From: Dichotomicrobium sp964540795
GTDB taxonomy: Bacteria > Pseudomonadota > Alphaproteobacteria > Rhizobiales > Rhodomicrobiaceae
Direction: 5' to 3'
NCBI GenBank assembly: GCA_964540795.1
Contig: CAZINX010000007.1
Coordinates: forward strand, 1-64,000
DNA: 64,000 nt
A model generated the notes under the pieces. That model saw nothing but the letters and a program-made list of their open reading frames with translations, did not search any database and had not been told where the DNA came from. Numbering within the stretch: position 1 is the stretch's first letter; the number at the start of each line of letters is the position of its first letter. The position numbers were made by a program, and so were the translations under genes. Shown piece by piece: positions 21,582-29,543 of the stretch.

Positions 21582-22221
21582 TGACTTCCGAGTCCCCTGT
21601 TCGCGTTGTCGATGATGTCGGATGTGCGGGGTCAGCCGGACGTGGCGGGAGGTCTTTTGGCCGCCGCCCCGTCGGGAACGATCGGCGAGCGCTCTCCGAT
21701 CACCAGCGCCCGCCTCAGGCATGGTTCAGGTTTTCGACACGCCATGGTTTCGTCCCCTCCCGGTCCCGCATCAGTTTCTCGCGGGTTTGCCGACCGCTTC
21801 AGCGTCCTGCCGGCGCAGGCCCTTGCGGCGGTTCCTTTCCGGGCGCCTTGTCCCGGGGTCGATTCGTTTCAATCTGGCGCAATCGAACCCGGCGCAACCG
21901 TCGTTCTGCGGCGTTCAGACGGCGCAGACGCGACACGACAAGGACAGCACTCCTGCCCTATCAGCCGCAAAGTTGACAGATTTTGGCCCGGAGCACAAGC
22001 CGAATGAACAGGTCGAAGGGAAACAGAGCGTCGCAACCGTTTCGAAACCGGCAATGAAATAAACCGTACCTCACCCCGTTTTGAACGGATGTGTCCCAAT
22101 GTTGGCTGAAACGGCGGGTGAACTGGCCTAGGGTTCGGGAGTGGGACGCCGCCGCCGGACATTGCCGGCGACGGCCCCTTCGTCGCATCGCAACAATGCT
22201 GATATTGATGAGGACTCGACC
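21582..22221. other. 640-base intergenic region between divergent gltB and the buf operon
   Basis: I see no convincing gene here. Open frames exist on both strands but start without ribosome binding sites and have no recognisable domains. The region must hold the promoters of gltB (minus) and of the buf operon (plus). Visible items are TTGACA at 21973-21978, two related palindromes (22037-22051 and 22076-22088), and a small GC stem CGCCGG/CCGGCG with a six-base loop at 22153-22170. Confidence 0.6.
22037..22088. promoter_or_regulatory. Candidate paired operator upstream of the buf operon
   Basis: Two similar palindromes lie about 38 bases apart: CCGTTTCGAAACCGG (22037-22051, containing the perfect GTTTCGAAAC) and CCGTTTTGAACGG (22076-22088). 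They are 134-185 bases before the start of the DUF2282 gene. Their likeness suggests a dimeric regulator. No copper-responsive or SigF-type promoter consensus could be recognised with confidence. Confidence 0.35.
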
Positions 22222-22560
22222 ATGAACAAGACCAAGACTGCTTCGGCGCTGGCCGTGGCCGGCGCTTTCGCCACCGCGCTTTCAATGACCGCTCACACGG
22301 CTCCGGCCAATGCGCAAGAAGCCGTGAAGTGCTACGGCGTCTCGCTCTCCGGTGAGAACGACTGCGCCGCCGGACCGGGCACGACCTGCGCCGGCACCTC
22401 CACGGTGGACTATCAGGGCAACGCCTGGACGCTGGTGAAGAAGGGCACTTGCGAAAGCAACACCCCGTTCCTGGTGAACAAGGGCGAGGAAGTCGAACTG
22501 CCGGGCGACCGCATGGGCAGCCTGACCGAGCTGGACCGCGATCTGCCGACCGAGAGCTAA
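22222..22560 (+). CDS. bufA: DUF2282 secreted peptide precursor, bufferin-like (BufA/GigA)
   Basis: 112 residues. A Sec signal peptide (MNKTKTASALAVAGAFATAL, probable cleavage after Ala31 in PANA|QEA) precedes a short core with four cysteines: Cys37, 48, 56 and 77, in KCYGVSLSGENDCAAG, TTCAGTS and KKGTCES. YQGNAW is also the family pattern. Precursors of this kind in Caulobacter (gigA/bufA) are ribosomal peptides whose cysteines are modified by a DUF692 enzyme to bind copper in the periplasm. The C-terminal part (about 83-112) is acidic and includes ELPGDRMGSL. First gene of a four-gene operon. ATG 22222 is chosen because it opens the signal peptide. Confidence 0.88.
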   Translation: MNKTKTASALAVAGAFATALSMTAHTAPANAQEAVKCYGVSLSGENDCAAGPGTTCAGTSTVDYQGNAWTLVKKGTCESNTPFLVNKGEEVELPGDRMGSLTELDRDLPTES

Positions 22561-22592
22561 GACCGCGCCCGAACGCGAAAGGGATAACGGCC

Positions 22593-23489
22593 ATGTCGGC
22601 GCTCACAGACCAAGCGCAGCCGGCCGTGTTCGCTCCTGATCCGATCCCGGCGCGCGCCGGGGTCGGTCTCAAGGCCGAGCACTATGCCGACATCCTCGAA
22701 ACACAGCCGGACATAGGCTGGTTCGAGGTGCATCCGGAAAACTATATGGGCGCTGGCGGTCCACCGCACGCCTATCTGAGCCGGATCCGCGAGCTGTATC
22801 CGCTTTCGCTCCACGGCGTCGGGTTGTCGATCGGCTCTGCCGGCCCGCTTGACCAAGACCATCTGGCGCGGGTCAACGCGCTGATCGACCGCTATCAGCC
22901 CGGACTGTTTTCCGAGCATCTCGCCTGGTCGACGCATGACGACGTGTTCTTCAACGATCTGCTGCCGCTGCCCTACACCAGCGCGACGCTGCAGCGCGTC
23001 TGCGAGCATATCGACCAAGTGCAGAGCGTCACCGGACGGCAGATGCTTCTGGAAAACCCGTCCACTTATGTCGAATTCGCGCAGTCGGAGATGAGCGAGA
23101 TCGAATTCCTGCGCGAAATCGCGCGGCGCACCGGCTGCGGCCTGCTGCTCGACGTGAACAACGTCTATGTCGGCGCGACCAACCACGACTATGACCCGGC
23201 GGCCTATATCGACGCCTTCCCGGTCGAGCATGTCGGGGAAATCCATCTCGGCGGCCATGCGCGGCAGGAAGACGACGCCGGCGAACCGCTGTTGATCGAC
23301 GATCACGGGCGCGATGTCGATGAGGCGGTATGGGCGCTCTACCGCCGCCTGATCGCGCGTCGCGGCCCTTGCCCGACGCTTGTGGAGTGGGACAACGACG
23401 TTCCCGGCTGGACAACGCTGTTCGCAGAGGCGCAAGCCGCCGAGGCCATCATGCGCGCGCGGCGGAGCAATCATGCCACGCTTCACTGA
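22593..23489 (+). CDS. bufB: DUF692 multinuclear non-heme iron oxidative enzyme (MNIO), BufB/GigB
   Basis: 298 residues, a single TIM-barrel domain of the MbnB/DUF692 family. The expected metal-ligand positions are all filled: His74 in SLHGVG, Glu108-His109 in FSEHLAW, Glu154 in LLENPST, Asp187/Asn189 in LLLDVNN, His218 in EIHLGGH, and Glu265/Asp267 in VEWDND. These enzymes use two or three iron ions and oxygen to remodel cysteines of a peptide. The substrate is presumably the DUF2282 product encoded 32 bases upstream. AAAGGGAT precedes the ATG. The next gene starts inside its last 17 bases, so translation is coupled. Confidence 0.92.
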   Translation: MSALTDQAQPAVFAPDPIPARAGVGLKAEHYADILETQPDIGWFEVHPENYMGAGGPPHAYLSRIRELYPLSLHGVGLSIGSAGPLDQDHLARVNALIDRYQPGLFSEHLAWSTHDDVFFNDLLPLPYTSATLQRVCEHIDQVQSVTGRQMLLENPSTYVEFAQSEMSEIEFLREIARRTGCGLLLDVNNVYVGATNHDYDPAAYIDAFPVEHVGEIHLGGHARQEDDAGEPLLIDDHGRDVDEAVWALYRRLIARRGPCPTLVEWDNDVPGWTTLFAEAQAAEAIMRARRSNHATLH

Positions 23490-24234
23490 GACGCAAGAGG
23501 CGTTCGCCGAGGCCGTCCGGCGCGCGGATCACGCGCTGCCCGAGGGCGTGACGAGCCATAGCGCCGATCTGCCGACGCGGCGCTTCAACGTCTACCGCAA
23601 CAATTTCTACGCCAGTCTCATCAACGTGCTGGCCGGGCGCTATCCGGTCGTGCAGCGGCTGGTGGGCGAAGAGTTCTTCCGGGCGGTGGCGAAGGTTTAT
23701 GTCGAGCACGAGCCTCCACGCTCGGCGATGATCCTCGCCTATGGCGGGGGCTTCGGAGATTTCCTCGCAGGCTTTCCGCCGGTCGCCGACGTGCCCTACC
23801 TGCCCGATATCGCGCGGCTGGAATGGGCGCGGCACACCGCCTATCACGCCGCCGACGCCACGCCGCTGGCGGCGCAAGATTTCGCAGGTGTCCCGGCCGA
23901 GCAGGTCGCCGCGCTCACGCTCTCGCTGCACCCGTCGCTGACGATCGTACCGTCGCCCTACCCGATCGTCTCGATCTGGGAGACCAACGCCTTCGACGAG
24001 GAAGTGCGCCCGGTCAGCCCGGAAGCGCAGGACGCGATGATCGCGCGGCCAGAGATGACGGTCGAGGTCCGGCAACTGCCGCCTGGCGCGGCGGCGTTCA
24101 TCACGGCGCTGGCGAGCGGCGACACACTCGGCGCGGCGGCGGAGCACGCGGCGTCGGCGGATGAACGCTTCGACCTTGCGGGCAACATCGCCGGGCTGAT
24201 CGACGCCGGCGTCATCGTGCGGTATCAAACCTAG
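23473..24234 (+). CDS. bufC: DUF2063 (putative DNA-binding domain) MNIO partner protein, BufC/GigC
   Basis: 253 residues. The N-terminal helical DUF2063 region is clear: RRFNVYRNNFYASLINVLAGRYPVVQRLVGEEFF (key RFNVYRNN) and the DIARLEWA segment (about 118-125). A C-terminal domain of about 90 residues follows (PEMTVEVRQLPPGAAAFI), resembling the precursor-recognition domain of MNIO partner proteins. The Pfam name suggests DNA binding, but in RiPP operons these proteins hold the precursor for the MNIO enzyme. The ATG overlaps the end of bufB by 17 bases. Confidence 0.9.
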   Translation: MPRFTETQEAFAEAVRRADHALPEGVTSHSADLPTRRFNVYRNNFYASLINVLAGRYPVVQRLVGEEFFRAVAKVYVEHEPPRSAMILAYGGGFGDFLAGFPPVADVPYLPDIARLEWARHTAYHAADATPLAAQDFAGVPAEQVAALTLSLHPSLTIVPSPYPIVSIWETNAFDEEVRPVSPEAQDAMIARPEMTVEVRQLPPGAAAFITALASGDTLGAAAEHAASADERFDLAGNIAGLIDAGVIVRYQT

Positions 24235-24284
24235 GCTATTTTGTCGCGGTGATCACCGCGCCGATATCATTAACGGGGGAAGTC

Positions 24285-24839
24285 ATGTCTGCACTCGTGA
24301 GTTTGTACAATACGATTTTCTGGGGTCTGCAGCGACTGCTCGAAGACTGGTTTCTCGGGCTGGCGGCCCGGCTGATCTTCGCCAGCGTGCTGCTGTTCTA
24401 TTTCCTCAACTCGGCACTCACGAAAGTCGGATCAGGTTTTCCCGGCTCGCTGATCCCGTCGACCGGCGCTTATGCACAAATCCTGCCGCAGATCACCGAG
24501 TCCGTGGGCTACGACGTCTCGCAGATTGCGTTTTTCCCCTATGGCCTGATTGTCTGGGCGGGCACCTACGCCGAGTTCATCTTGCCCGTGCTGATCGTCG
24601 TGGGGCTGTTCACCCGCGCGGCAGCGCTGGGGATGATCGTCTTCATCGGCGTGATGACCTATGTCGACATCACGGCCCACGCCGTCGACGCGCAAACCAT
24701 CGGATCGTTCTTCGACCGCCTGCCGAACGCGCCGATCGCCGACCAGCGGCTGATGTGGGCGTTCCCGCTGCTCTATCTCGTCATTCGCGGGCCAGGCATC
24801 GTCTCGCTCGACTGGATTTTCGGCGGGCGGCGAGGTTAG
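24285..24839 (+). CDS. bufD: DoxX-family membrane protein, BufD/GigD
   Basis: 184 residues, about four membrane helices with the DoxX signature (RLIFASVLLFYFLNSALTK near the start and AEFILPVLIVVGLFTRAAAL in the middle). ATG 24285 is preceded by GGGGGAAG; a GTG 12 codons earlier has no site. In the Caulobacter operon the equivalent gene is gigD. Its role there is not settled; a redox or transport function for the peptide is plausible. The gene closes the four-gene set 50 bases after bufC. Confidence 0.88.
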   Translation: MSALVSLYNTIFWGLQRLLEDWFLGLAARLIFASVLLFYFLNSALTKVGSGFPGSLIPSTGAYAQILPQITESVGYDVSQIAFFPYGLIVWAGTYAEFILPVLIVVGLFTRAAALGMIVFIGVMTYVDITAHAVDAQTIGSFFDRLPNAPIADQRLMWAFPLLYLVIRGPGIVSLDWIFGGRRG

Positions 24840-24882
24840 CCACGGGCTTGAAAGCGCGCGGACGGGCGTGCAGTCTGAGCGC

Positions 24883-25344
24883 ATGAAACGGCTTCTGATC
24901 GTCGCGCACGCCCCCTCGCCAAACACCAAGCGGATGCTCGACGCCGTCATGCGCGGCGCGACAGCCGAGGACATCGAGGGCGTGGACGCGCTCGCGCTCA
25001 GCCCGTTCGACACCGGCCCTGACGACGTGAAAGCCGCCGGCGCGCTGATCCTCGGCACCACCGAAAATCTCGGCTACATGAGCGGCGCGCTGAAGGACTT
25101 CTTCGACCGCTGCTACTACCCCTGCCTGGAGGAAACGCAAGGGCTGGCCTACGCGCTCTATATCCGCGCGGGCCAGGACGGCACCGGCACGCGGCGCGCG
25201 GTGGAGAGCATCACAACCGGGCTGCGCTGGCGCGCGGTTCAGGAGCCGCTGATCTGCCGCGGCGCGTGGGACAACGCCTTCCTGGAGCAGTGCGAGGAGC
25301 TGGGCCAGGCGATGGCCGCAGGTCTGGAAGCCGGCATCTTCTGA
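24883..25344 (+). CDS. Flavodoxin-family protein
   Basis: 153 residues. The fold reads as an FMN-binding flavodoxin: KRLLIVAHAPSPNTKRMLDAV (the phosphate loop, key HAPSPNTK), LILGTTENLGYMSGALKDFFDR in the middle, and a last helix ending at residue 153. No signal peptide is present, so it acts in the cytoplasm. It begins 43 bases after the DoxX gene on the same strand and may be read from the same transcript. The electron partner is unknown. Confidence 0.8.
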   Translation: MKRLLIVAHAPSPNTKRMLDAVMRGATAEDIEGVDALALSPFDTGPDDVKAAGALILGTTENLGYMSGALKDFFDRCYYPCLEETQGLAYALYIRAGQDGTGTRRAVESITTGLRWRAVQEPLICRGAWDNAFLEQCEELGQAMAAGLEAGIF

Positions 25345-25433
25345 CGCCTGTTCACGCAAATCTCACCACAAGCTGATTTGCCCGGAGCGGCTTGAACGCG
25401 GAGAATTCTCCCGACATGATTCGGGAGATACGA

Positions 25434-26039
25434 ATGCCCGCACCTTTTCGCCGCGCCCTCTGGCTTGCCGCCGCCCTTCTCAGCGCATCGCTGCTCGCCG
25501 CGACTTCGCTCGCCGCAGGCGAAAACGACCCGCCCGCTCTGGTCGGCCATAGCGGCCAGTTCACCGTCATTGAGCCGGCCAAAGTGCCTCAGCCCGTCCC
25601 ATTCGAGAACGGCATGGGCGAGGCGGTCACGCTTGCCGACTTCCGCGGCAAGGTCGTACTGCTCAACTTCTGGGCGACATGGTGCGCGCCCTGCGTCCAT
25701 GAAATGCCGTGGCTCGACGAACTCGCGCGCGACCGGGCAGACCAGCCCTTCGCGGTCGTGGCGATCTCGCTGGATCAGGCCGGGCGCAACAAGGTCATCC
25801 CGTTTTATCAGCGGCTCGGGCTCGACACGCTGGAAATCTACACGGACCCGGACCAGCGCGTCGGCGCAATCAACCCGCCGGAAGGATCGGACGCGCCGTT
25901 CGCCCTGTTCGGGATGCCGACCACCTATGTCATCGGCAAGGATGGCGCGGTGATGGGCTACATCCAGGGCGCGGTGGACTGGCGCTCCGGCGAGGCCCGC
26001 GCGTTGCTCGATTATTACCTCGCCCAATCGTCAAGCTAG
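25434..26039 (+). CDS. TlpA-like secreted thioredoxin-fold protein
   Basis: 201 residues. A signal peptide (about 1-28, ending SLAAG) is followed by a thioredoxin fold with active-site Cys84 and Cys87 in FWATWCAPCVHEMP and the cis-proline loop FGMPTTYVI. These proteins reduce disulfides in the periplasm, for example in cytochrome c or copper-centre maturation. ATG 25434 is chosen because GGGAG sits about 6 bases upstream; ATG 25416 is an alternative. It is followed after 10 bases by the DUF3179 gene, so the two are probably cotranscribed. Confidence 0.88.
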   Translation: MPAPFRRALWLAAALLSASLLAATSLAAGENDPPALVGHSGQFTVIEPAKVPQPVPFENGMGEAVTLADFRGKVVLLNFWATWCAPCVHEMPWLDELARDRADQPFAVVAISLDQAGRNKVIPFYQRLGLDTLEIYTDPDQRVGAINPPEGSDAPFALFGMPTTYVIGKDGAVMGYIQGAVDWRSGEARALLDYYLAQSSS

Positions 26040-26049
26040 GGAGCCGCCA

Positions 26050-27060
26050 ATGCGCGCCATCGCCGCCTTCCTCATCGCCGCCCTCACAGCCACAGCCGCC
26101 GCCGCCAACCCCAGCGTCTGGGAGCGGCAAGGCTGGGCCGATACGGATTTCTCCAAGCGCTCGATTGAATGGAACGAGATCATGTCTGGCGGCCCGCCCA
26201 AGGACGGAATCCCGTCGATCGACAACCCGAAGTTCCAGCCGGTTGCGGACGAGACCGAGGTGAAGCCGAACGAGCCGGTGATCGGGCTGGAGATCAATGG
26301 CGACGCGCGCGCCTATCCGCTGCGCATCCTGATGTGGCACGAGATCGTCAACGATATTGTCGGCGGCCAGCCGGTGGCCGTGACCTACTGCCCGCTGTGC
26401 AACTCGGCGGTCGTGTTCGAGCGCGTGGTCAATGGCGAAGTCACGACCTTCGGCACCACGGGCAAGCTGCGCAACTCCGATCTCGTTATGTATGACCGGC
26501 TCACCGAAAGCTGGTGGCAGCAATTCACTGGCGGAGCGATCGTCGGCGAGATGACGGGCGCGCAGCTCGAAATCCTGCCCGCGCGGCTGGAATCGCTGGC
26601 GCAGTTTCGCGAGCGGCATCCGGCAGGTCGCATCCTCGTGCCAAACAATCCGGACTTCCGAAACTACGGCCGCAACCCGTATGCGGGCTACGACTCCAGC
26701 GCGCGGCCCTTCCTGTTCCGCGGCGACCTGCCCGAAGACATCAACCCGATGGTGCGGGTGGTGATGGTGCGAACCGACAAGCCGACCATCGTCTCGCTCG
26801 ACCTGCTGCGCGAGCATGAACGCGTCGAGGCCGGCGACGTGACGATCAGCTGGCAGCCCGGACAAGCCTCCGCGCTGGACGACTCCAGCGTCGCGGGCGG
26901 GCGCGATGTCGGAACGGTCACGGTCGAGCGCCACGGCGCGGACGTTGCCTACGAAGTCACTTTCGCCTTTGTGGCGCACGCGTTCCATCCTGAAACGGAC
27001 ATCATCCAGAATTGCCCGGAGCGCGGCGCGCTGAGATGCGGCAGCGCCCCAGACCGCTAA
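26050..27060 (+). CDS. DUF3179 domain-containing secreted protein
   Basis: 336 residues. A signal peptide (about 1-18, cleavage near AAAA|NPS) precedes a DUF3179 domain: ARAYPLRILMWHEIVND, then VAVTYCPLCNSAVVFER with the two conserved cysteines, then SDLVMYDRLTESWWQQ. The function of DUF3179 is not established. The CPLC pair in a periplasmic protein suggests metal or thiol chemistry, and the TlpA gene 10 bases upstream fits a disulfide or copper-handling partner. A strong GC hairpin follows the stop by 25 bases. Confidence 0.85.
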   Translation: MRAIAAFLIAALTATAAAANPSVWERQGWADTDFSKRSIEWNEIMSGGPPKDGIPSIDNPKFQPVADETEVKPNEPVIGLEINGDARAYPLRILMWHEIVNDIVGGQPVAVTYCPLCNSAVVFERVVNGEVTTFGTTGKLRNSDLVMYDRLTESWWQQFTGGAIVGEMTGAQLEILPARLESLAQFRERHPAGRILVPNNPDFRNYGRNPYAGYDSSARPFLFRGDLPEDINPMVRVVMVRTDKPTIVSLDLLREHERVEAGDVTISWQPGQASALDDSSVAGGRDVGTVTVERHGADVAYEVTFAFVAHAFHPETDIIQNCPERGALRCGSAPDR

Positions 27061-27549
27061 CACGCGCATACAAGAGAAAATGCCGGCGGCGCACGCCGCT
27101 CCCGTGCGCCGCACCTCGGTTATACGCGCTTTGTTGTTCAGATTTTTAATGATCTCCGACACGAAATATTATCATCGCCGTTTTCTACTTTAGGCCTGCG
27201 GGAACAAGCAGGCATGAGCGGATCGTGTTCGATGGGCGGATCGCCAATGCGTGTCTCGATGGCATTCGGGTCGCCAGTCAGCGGGGGCCGCATAACGGCG
27301 ATCAACGGCGCGGCTCGACGCATGTTCGGCTGGCCCGGCAAGGCCGCCGAGGCCGCCATAGTGCAGACCCGGCTGGAGTTGATGCGACGGCGCTGCGGAC
27401 CGCTGGCGCTCGTGGCGGAGCACAGTTCCGATGACGTGATTATCGCGGAGAACGAGGGCTGGACGCTACGGGGAAACACCACGCTGGAGCGGATGACGCG
27501 CTATGAGGCCGGGGACCAAAAAAAGCCGCCGGGGGAGGGAAATCTGAAA
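27061..27549 (+). other. 489-base region before the response regulator, with a possible PAS-like remnant
   Basis: After the hairpin at 27086-27112 this stretch is open in the same frame as the response regulator from 27214. Part of the translation (GRITAINGAARRMFGWPGKA) looks like the start of a PAS sensor domain. No ribosome binding site precedes 27214 and the rest does not form a recognisable PAS fold. It may be an N-terminal domain of the next gene, or decayed sensor sequence. Confidence 0.4.
27086..27112 (+). terminator. GC-rich hairpin after the DUF3179 gene
   Basis: Perfect 10-bp stem GCGGCGCACG/CGTGCGCCGC with a 7-base loop, beginning 25 bases after the DUF3179 stop. No T-run follows directly; T-rich sequence comes about 18 bases later. 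It probably ends the buf-tlpA-DUF3179 transcript, perhaps with Rho. Confidence 0.5.
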
Positions 27550-27957
27550 ATGTATGACGTCCTCGTTGCCGAAGACCACCCGGTGAATCAGCTTCTGATC
27601 CGGGAAATCCTGACCTCGATCGGCTGTCGCGTGACGATGGCCGACACGGGCCAGAGGGCGCTGGAGGAAATCAGGGCGGGCGACTTCGATCTCGTCATCA
27701 TGGACAACCTGATGCCGGTGATGACCGGGCTGGAGGCGATCGGCTGCATTCGCGCGCGGAGCGACTGGAAGGCGCGCATCCCGATCATCGCGCTCACCGC
27801 AAGCAGCCTTCCAGAGGACGAAACAGCCTACAAGGCTCACGGGATTGAAGCCTTCATGACCAAGCCACTGGACATGAACGACGTTATCGAGACCGTCAAG
27901 CGGCTGGGCAAGGAAGGACGCCGCATACGCGACGCGGCGCATTCAACGATGGAATAG
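27550..27957 (+). CDS. Single-domain response regulator (CheY-like)
   Basis: 135 residues, only a receiver domain. The acidic pocket is Glu8-Asp9 (VLVAEDHPVN), the phosphorylation site is Asp52 in LVIMDNLMP, the conserved Thr is in ALTASS, and Lys105 lies in MTKPLD. AEDHPVN and NLMPVMTG are typical of receivers that serve hybrid histidine kinases. No output domain follows. ATG 27550 has GGGGGAGGG about 7-15 bases upstream. No kinase gene is adjacent, so the partner must be encoded elsewhere. Confidence 0.85.
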   Translation: MYDVLVAEDHPVNQLLIREILTSIGCRVTMADTGQRALEEIRAGDFDLVIMDNLMPVMTGLEAIGCIRARSDWKARIPIIALTASSLPEDETAYKAHGIEAFMTKPLDMNDVIETVKRLGKEGRRIRDAAHSTME

Positions 27958-28046
27958 CCTCGAAGGGCTGCATCGGGCCGCGGAAGCGCATCAGGAAGCC
28001 GAAGTGCGTCAGACCGCGGCGGTCTCTCTCGCCACAGCCGGCCAGC

Positions 28047-29132
28047 TCATCCCGTAGCGCGCGCGATCTCCGCGCCCGCGCCCTGCCGCGTGGATGACAG
28101 CCCGTGCAGGTGATAGACAGCGACCGCCAGCACGATGAACGCGCCGGCCTGATGCACCAGGCCCAGGCTCAGCGGCACCTGCGCCACCAGCGTCCAGATG
28201 CCGCCCGCCGCCTGCAGCGTCACCGCGCCAGCGAGCGCAACCGCCGACATGCGCATGGGGTGGTTGGCGCGCATCATCGCGGCTGCGTAGACGATTGCCC
28301 AGGCGAATAGCAGGTAGGCGGCCATGCGGTGGTTGAACTGCACGGTCAGCGCGTTCTCGAACAGGTTGAGATGCCACGGCTGCATGACGAGCAGCCCGTC
28401 CGGGATGAATTCACCGTCCATCAGCGGCCAGGTGTTGTAGGCAAACCCGGCTTTCATGCCCGCCACGAATGCGCCCAGCACGATCTGCACGAACGTGAAC
28501 GCCAGCAGCCCGGCGGCTGACAGCCATGCCCAGCCACGACGCGCCGCGCGCGCCGGCTGGCCGACGCCCAGCGCCACCCAGATCATCGCCGCATAAATGA
28601 TCGCCGCCAGCCCCAGATGCGCCGCGAGCCGGTACTGGCTCACCGACACCCGGTCGACCAGCCCGCTCTGGACCATATACCAGCCCATGAAGCCCTGCAG
28701 CGCGCCCAGCGCGAACAGCGCGATCAGGCTCGGCGCGAGGTCGCGGCGGATGTAGCCCGCCACGGCGAAGGCGATGAAGGGAATGGCGAAGGCCAGGCCG
28801 ATGAAGCGGCCCAGAAAGCGGTGCGCCCATTCCCACCAATAGATGAACTGGAACTCGGCCAGGCTCATGCCCTTGTTGACGAGCTGGTACTGGGGGATCT
28901 GGCGGTATTTGTCGAAAGCCTCCTGCCAATCCGCGGCGGATAGCGGCGGGATCGCGCCGAGAATCGGCTTCCATTCGGTGATCGACAGGCCCGAGCCGGT
29001 CAGCCGCGTCGCCCCGCCGACCACGACCATCGCGAAGATGAGCGCGATCACGCAGCCCAACCACGTGCGGATGGCGGCATCTGCGCTGGCGGGTCTGGCG
29101 TGGGCGTCGTTGAGCGCGGCGGCGTCGGTCAT
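28047..29132 (-). CDS. ctaA: Heme A synthase
   Basis: 361 residues, about eight membrane helices. The COX15/CtaA family is shown by GGATRLTGSGLSITEWKPI (key TGSGLS) near residue 45 and by heme-ligand His positions in WEWAHRFLGR, RLAAHLGLA, QFNHRMAAY and LVHQAGAF. It converts heme O to heme A for cytochrome oxidase in the inner membrane. ATG 29132 is chosen because GGAG lies upstream; the frame remains open to 29276. A DUF2842 gene is divergent, an arrangement common in alphaproteobacteria. Confidence 0.92.
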   Translation of the reverse strand: MTDAAALNDAHARPASADAAIRTWLGCVIALIFAMVVVGGATRLTGSGLSITEWKPILGAIPPLSAADWQEAFDKYRQIPQYQLVNKGMSLAEFQFIYWWEWAHRFLGRFIGLAFAIPFIAFAVAGYIRRDLAPSLIALFALGALQGFMGWYMVQSGLVDRVSVSQYRLAAHLGLAAIIYAAMIWVALGVGQPARAARRGWAWLSAAGLLAFTFVQIVLGAFVAGMKAGFAYNTWPLMDGEFIPDGLLVMQPWHLNLFENALTVQFNHRMAAYLLFAWAIVYAAAMMRANHPMRMSAVALAGAVTLQAAGGIWTLVAQVPLSLGLVHQAGAFIVLAVAVYHLHGLSSTRQGAGAEIARATG

Positions 29133-29260
29133 GTCAGGTCTCCGAAAGCTGAACCGCGATTTAGTCGGCGCGGCGCGCGAGGGCAAGCGCGCGCAGTGTC
29201 GCAAGGCGGCGCGCGTTTTTCCGTTGGCGCGTCGGCAAGCGTTTGAGTATGGTGCGGGCC

Positions 29261-29494
29261 ATGTCGGATCGTGCACGCAAATTCATCGGCGTCATGGGTG
29301 TGGTCGTCTTCACGATCTTCTACCTGTGGTTCGCCGTGACGGTCGCCATCATGCGCCTGCCCGGCACCGCGCTGGGCCTGCAACTGGCGTTCTATTTCGT
29401 GGTTGCGGCGGTTTGGTTCGCGGTGTGCGCGGCGATCATCTGGTGGATGCGACCGCGGCACGCGCAGCAAACGGAAAAGGCGCCCGGCAGTTAG
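29261..29494 (+). CDS. DUF2842 small membrane protein
   Basis: 77 residues with two membrane helices (about 8-30 and 40-63), separated by MRLPGTALGLQ. RARKFIG at the start and the short basic tail WWMRPRH match the alphaproteobacterial DUF2842 family, often next to ctaA. Function is unknown. ATG 29261 opens the conserved part; an ATG six codons earlier is possible. Confidence 0.7.
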   Translation: MSDRARKFIGVMGVVVFTIFYLWFAVTVAIMRLPGTALGLQLAFYFVVAAVWFAVCAAIIWWMRPRHAQQTEKAPGS

Positions 29495-29543
29495 CTTCCT
29501 CTTCCTCCCACACGAGAGTTGCGCGCCATGAGGCGGTGAGGTC

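Noticed and set aside
21606..22007. A 133-codon frame in the gltB-buf intergenic region
   Set aside because: No ribosome binding site, no recognisable domain, and Arg/Pro-rich shadow-like composition.
28010..28024. AGACCG-CGG-CGGTCT as a terminator between the response regulator and ctaA
   Set aside because: Only six base pairs with a three-base loop and no T-run; too weak to list.
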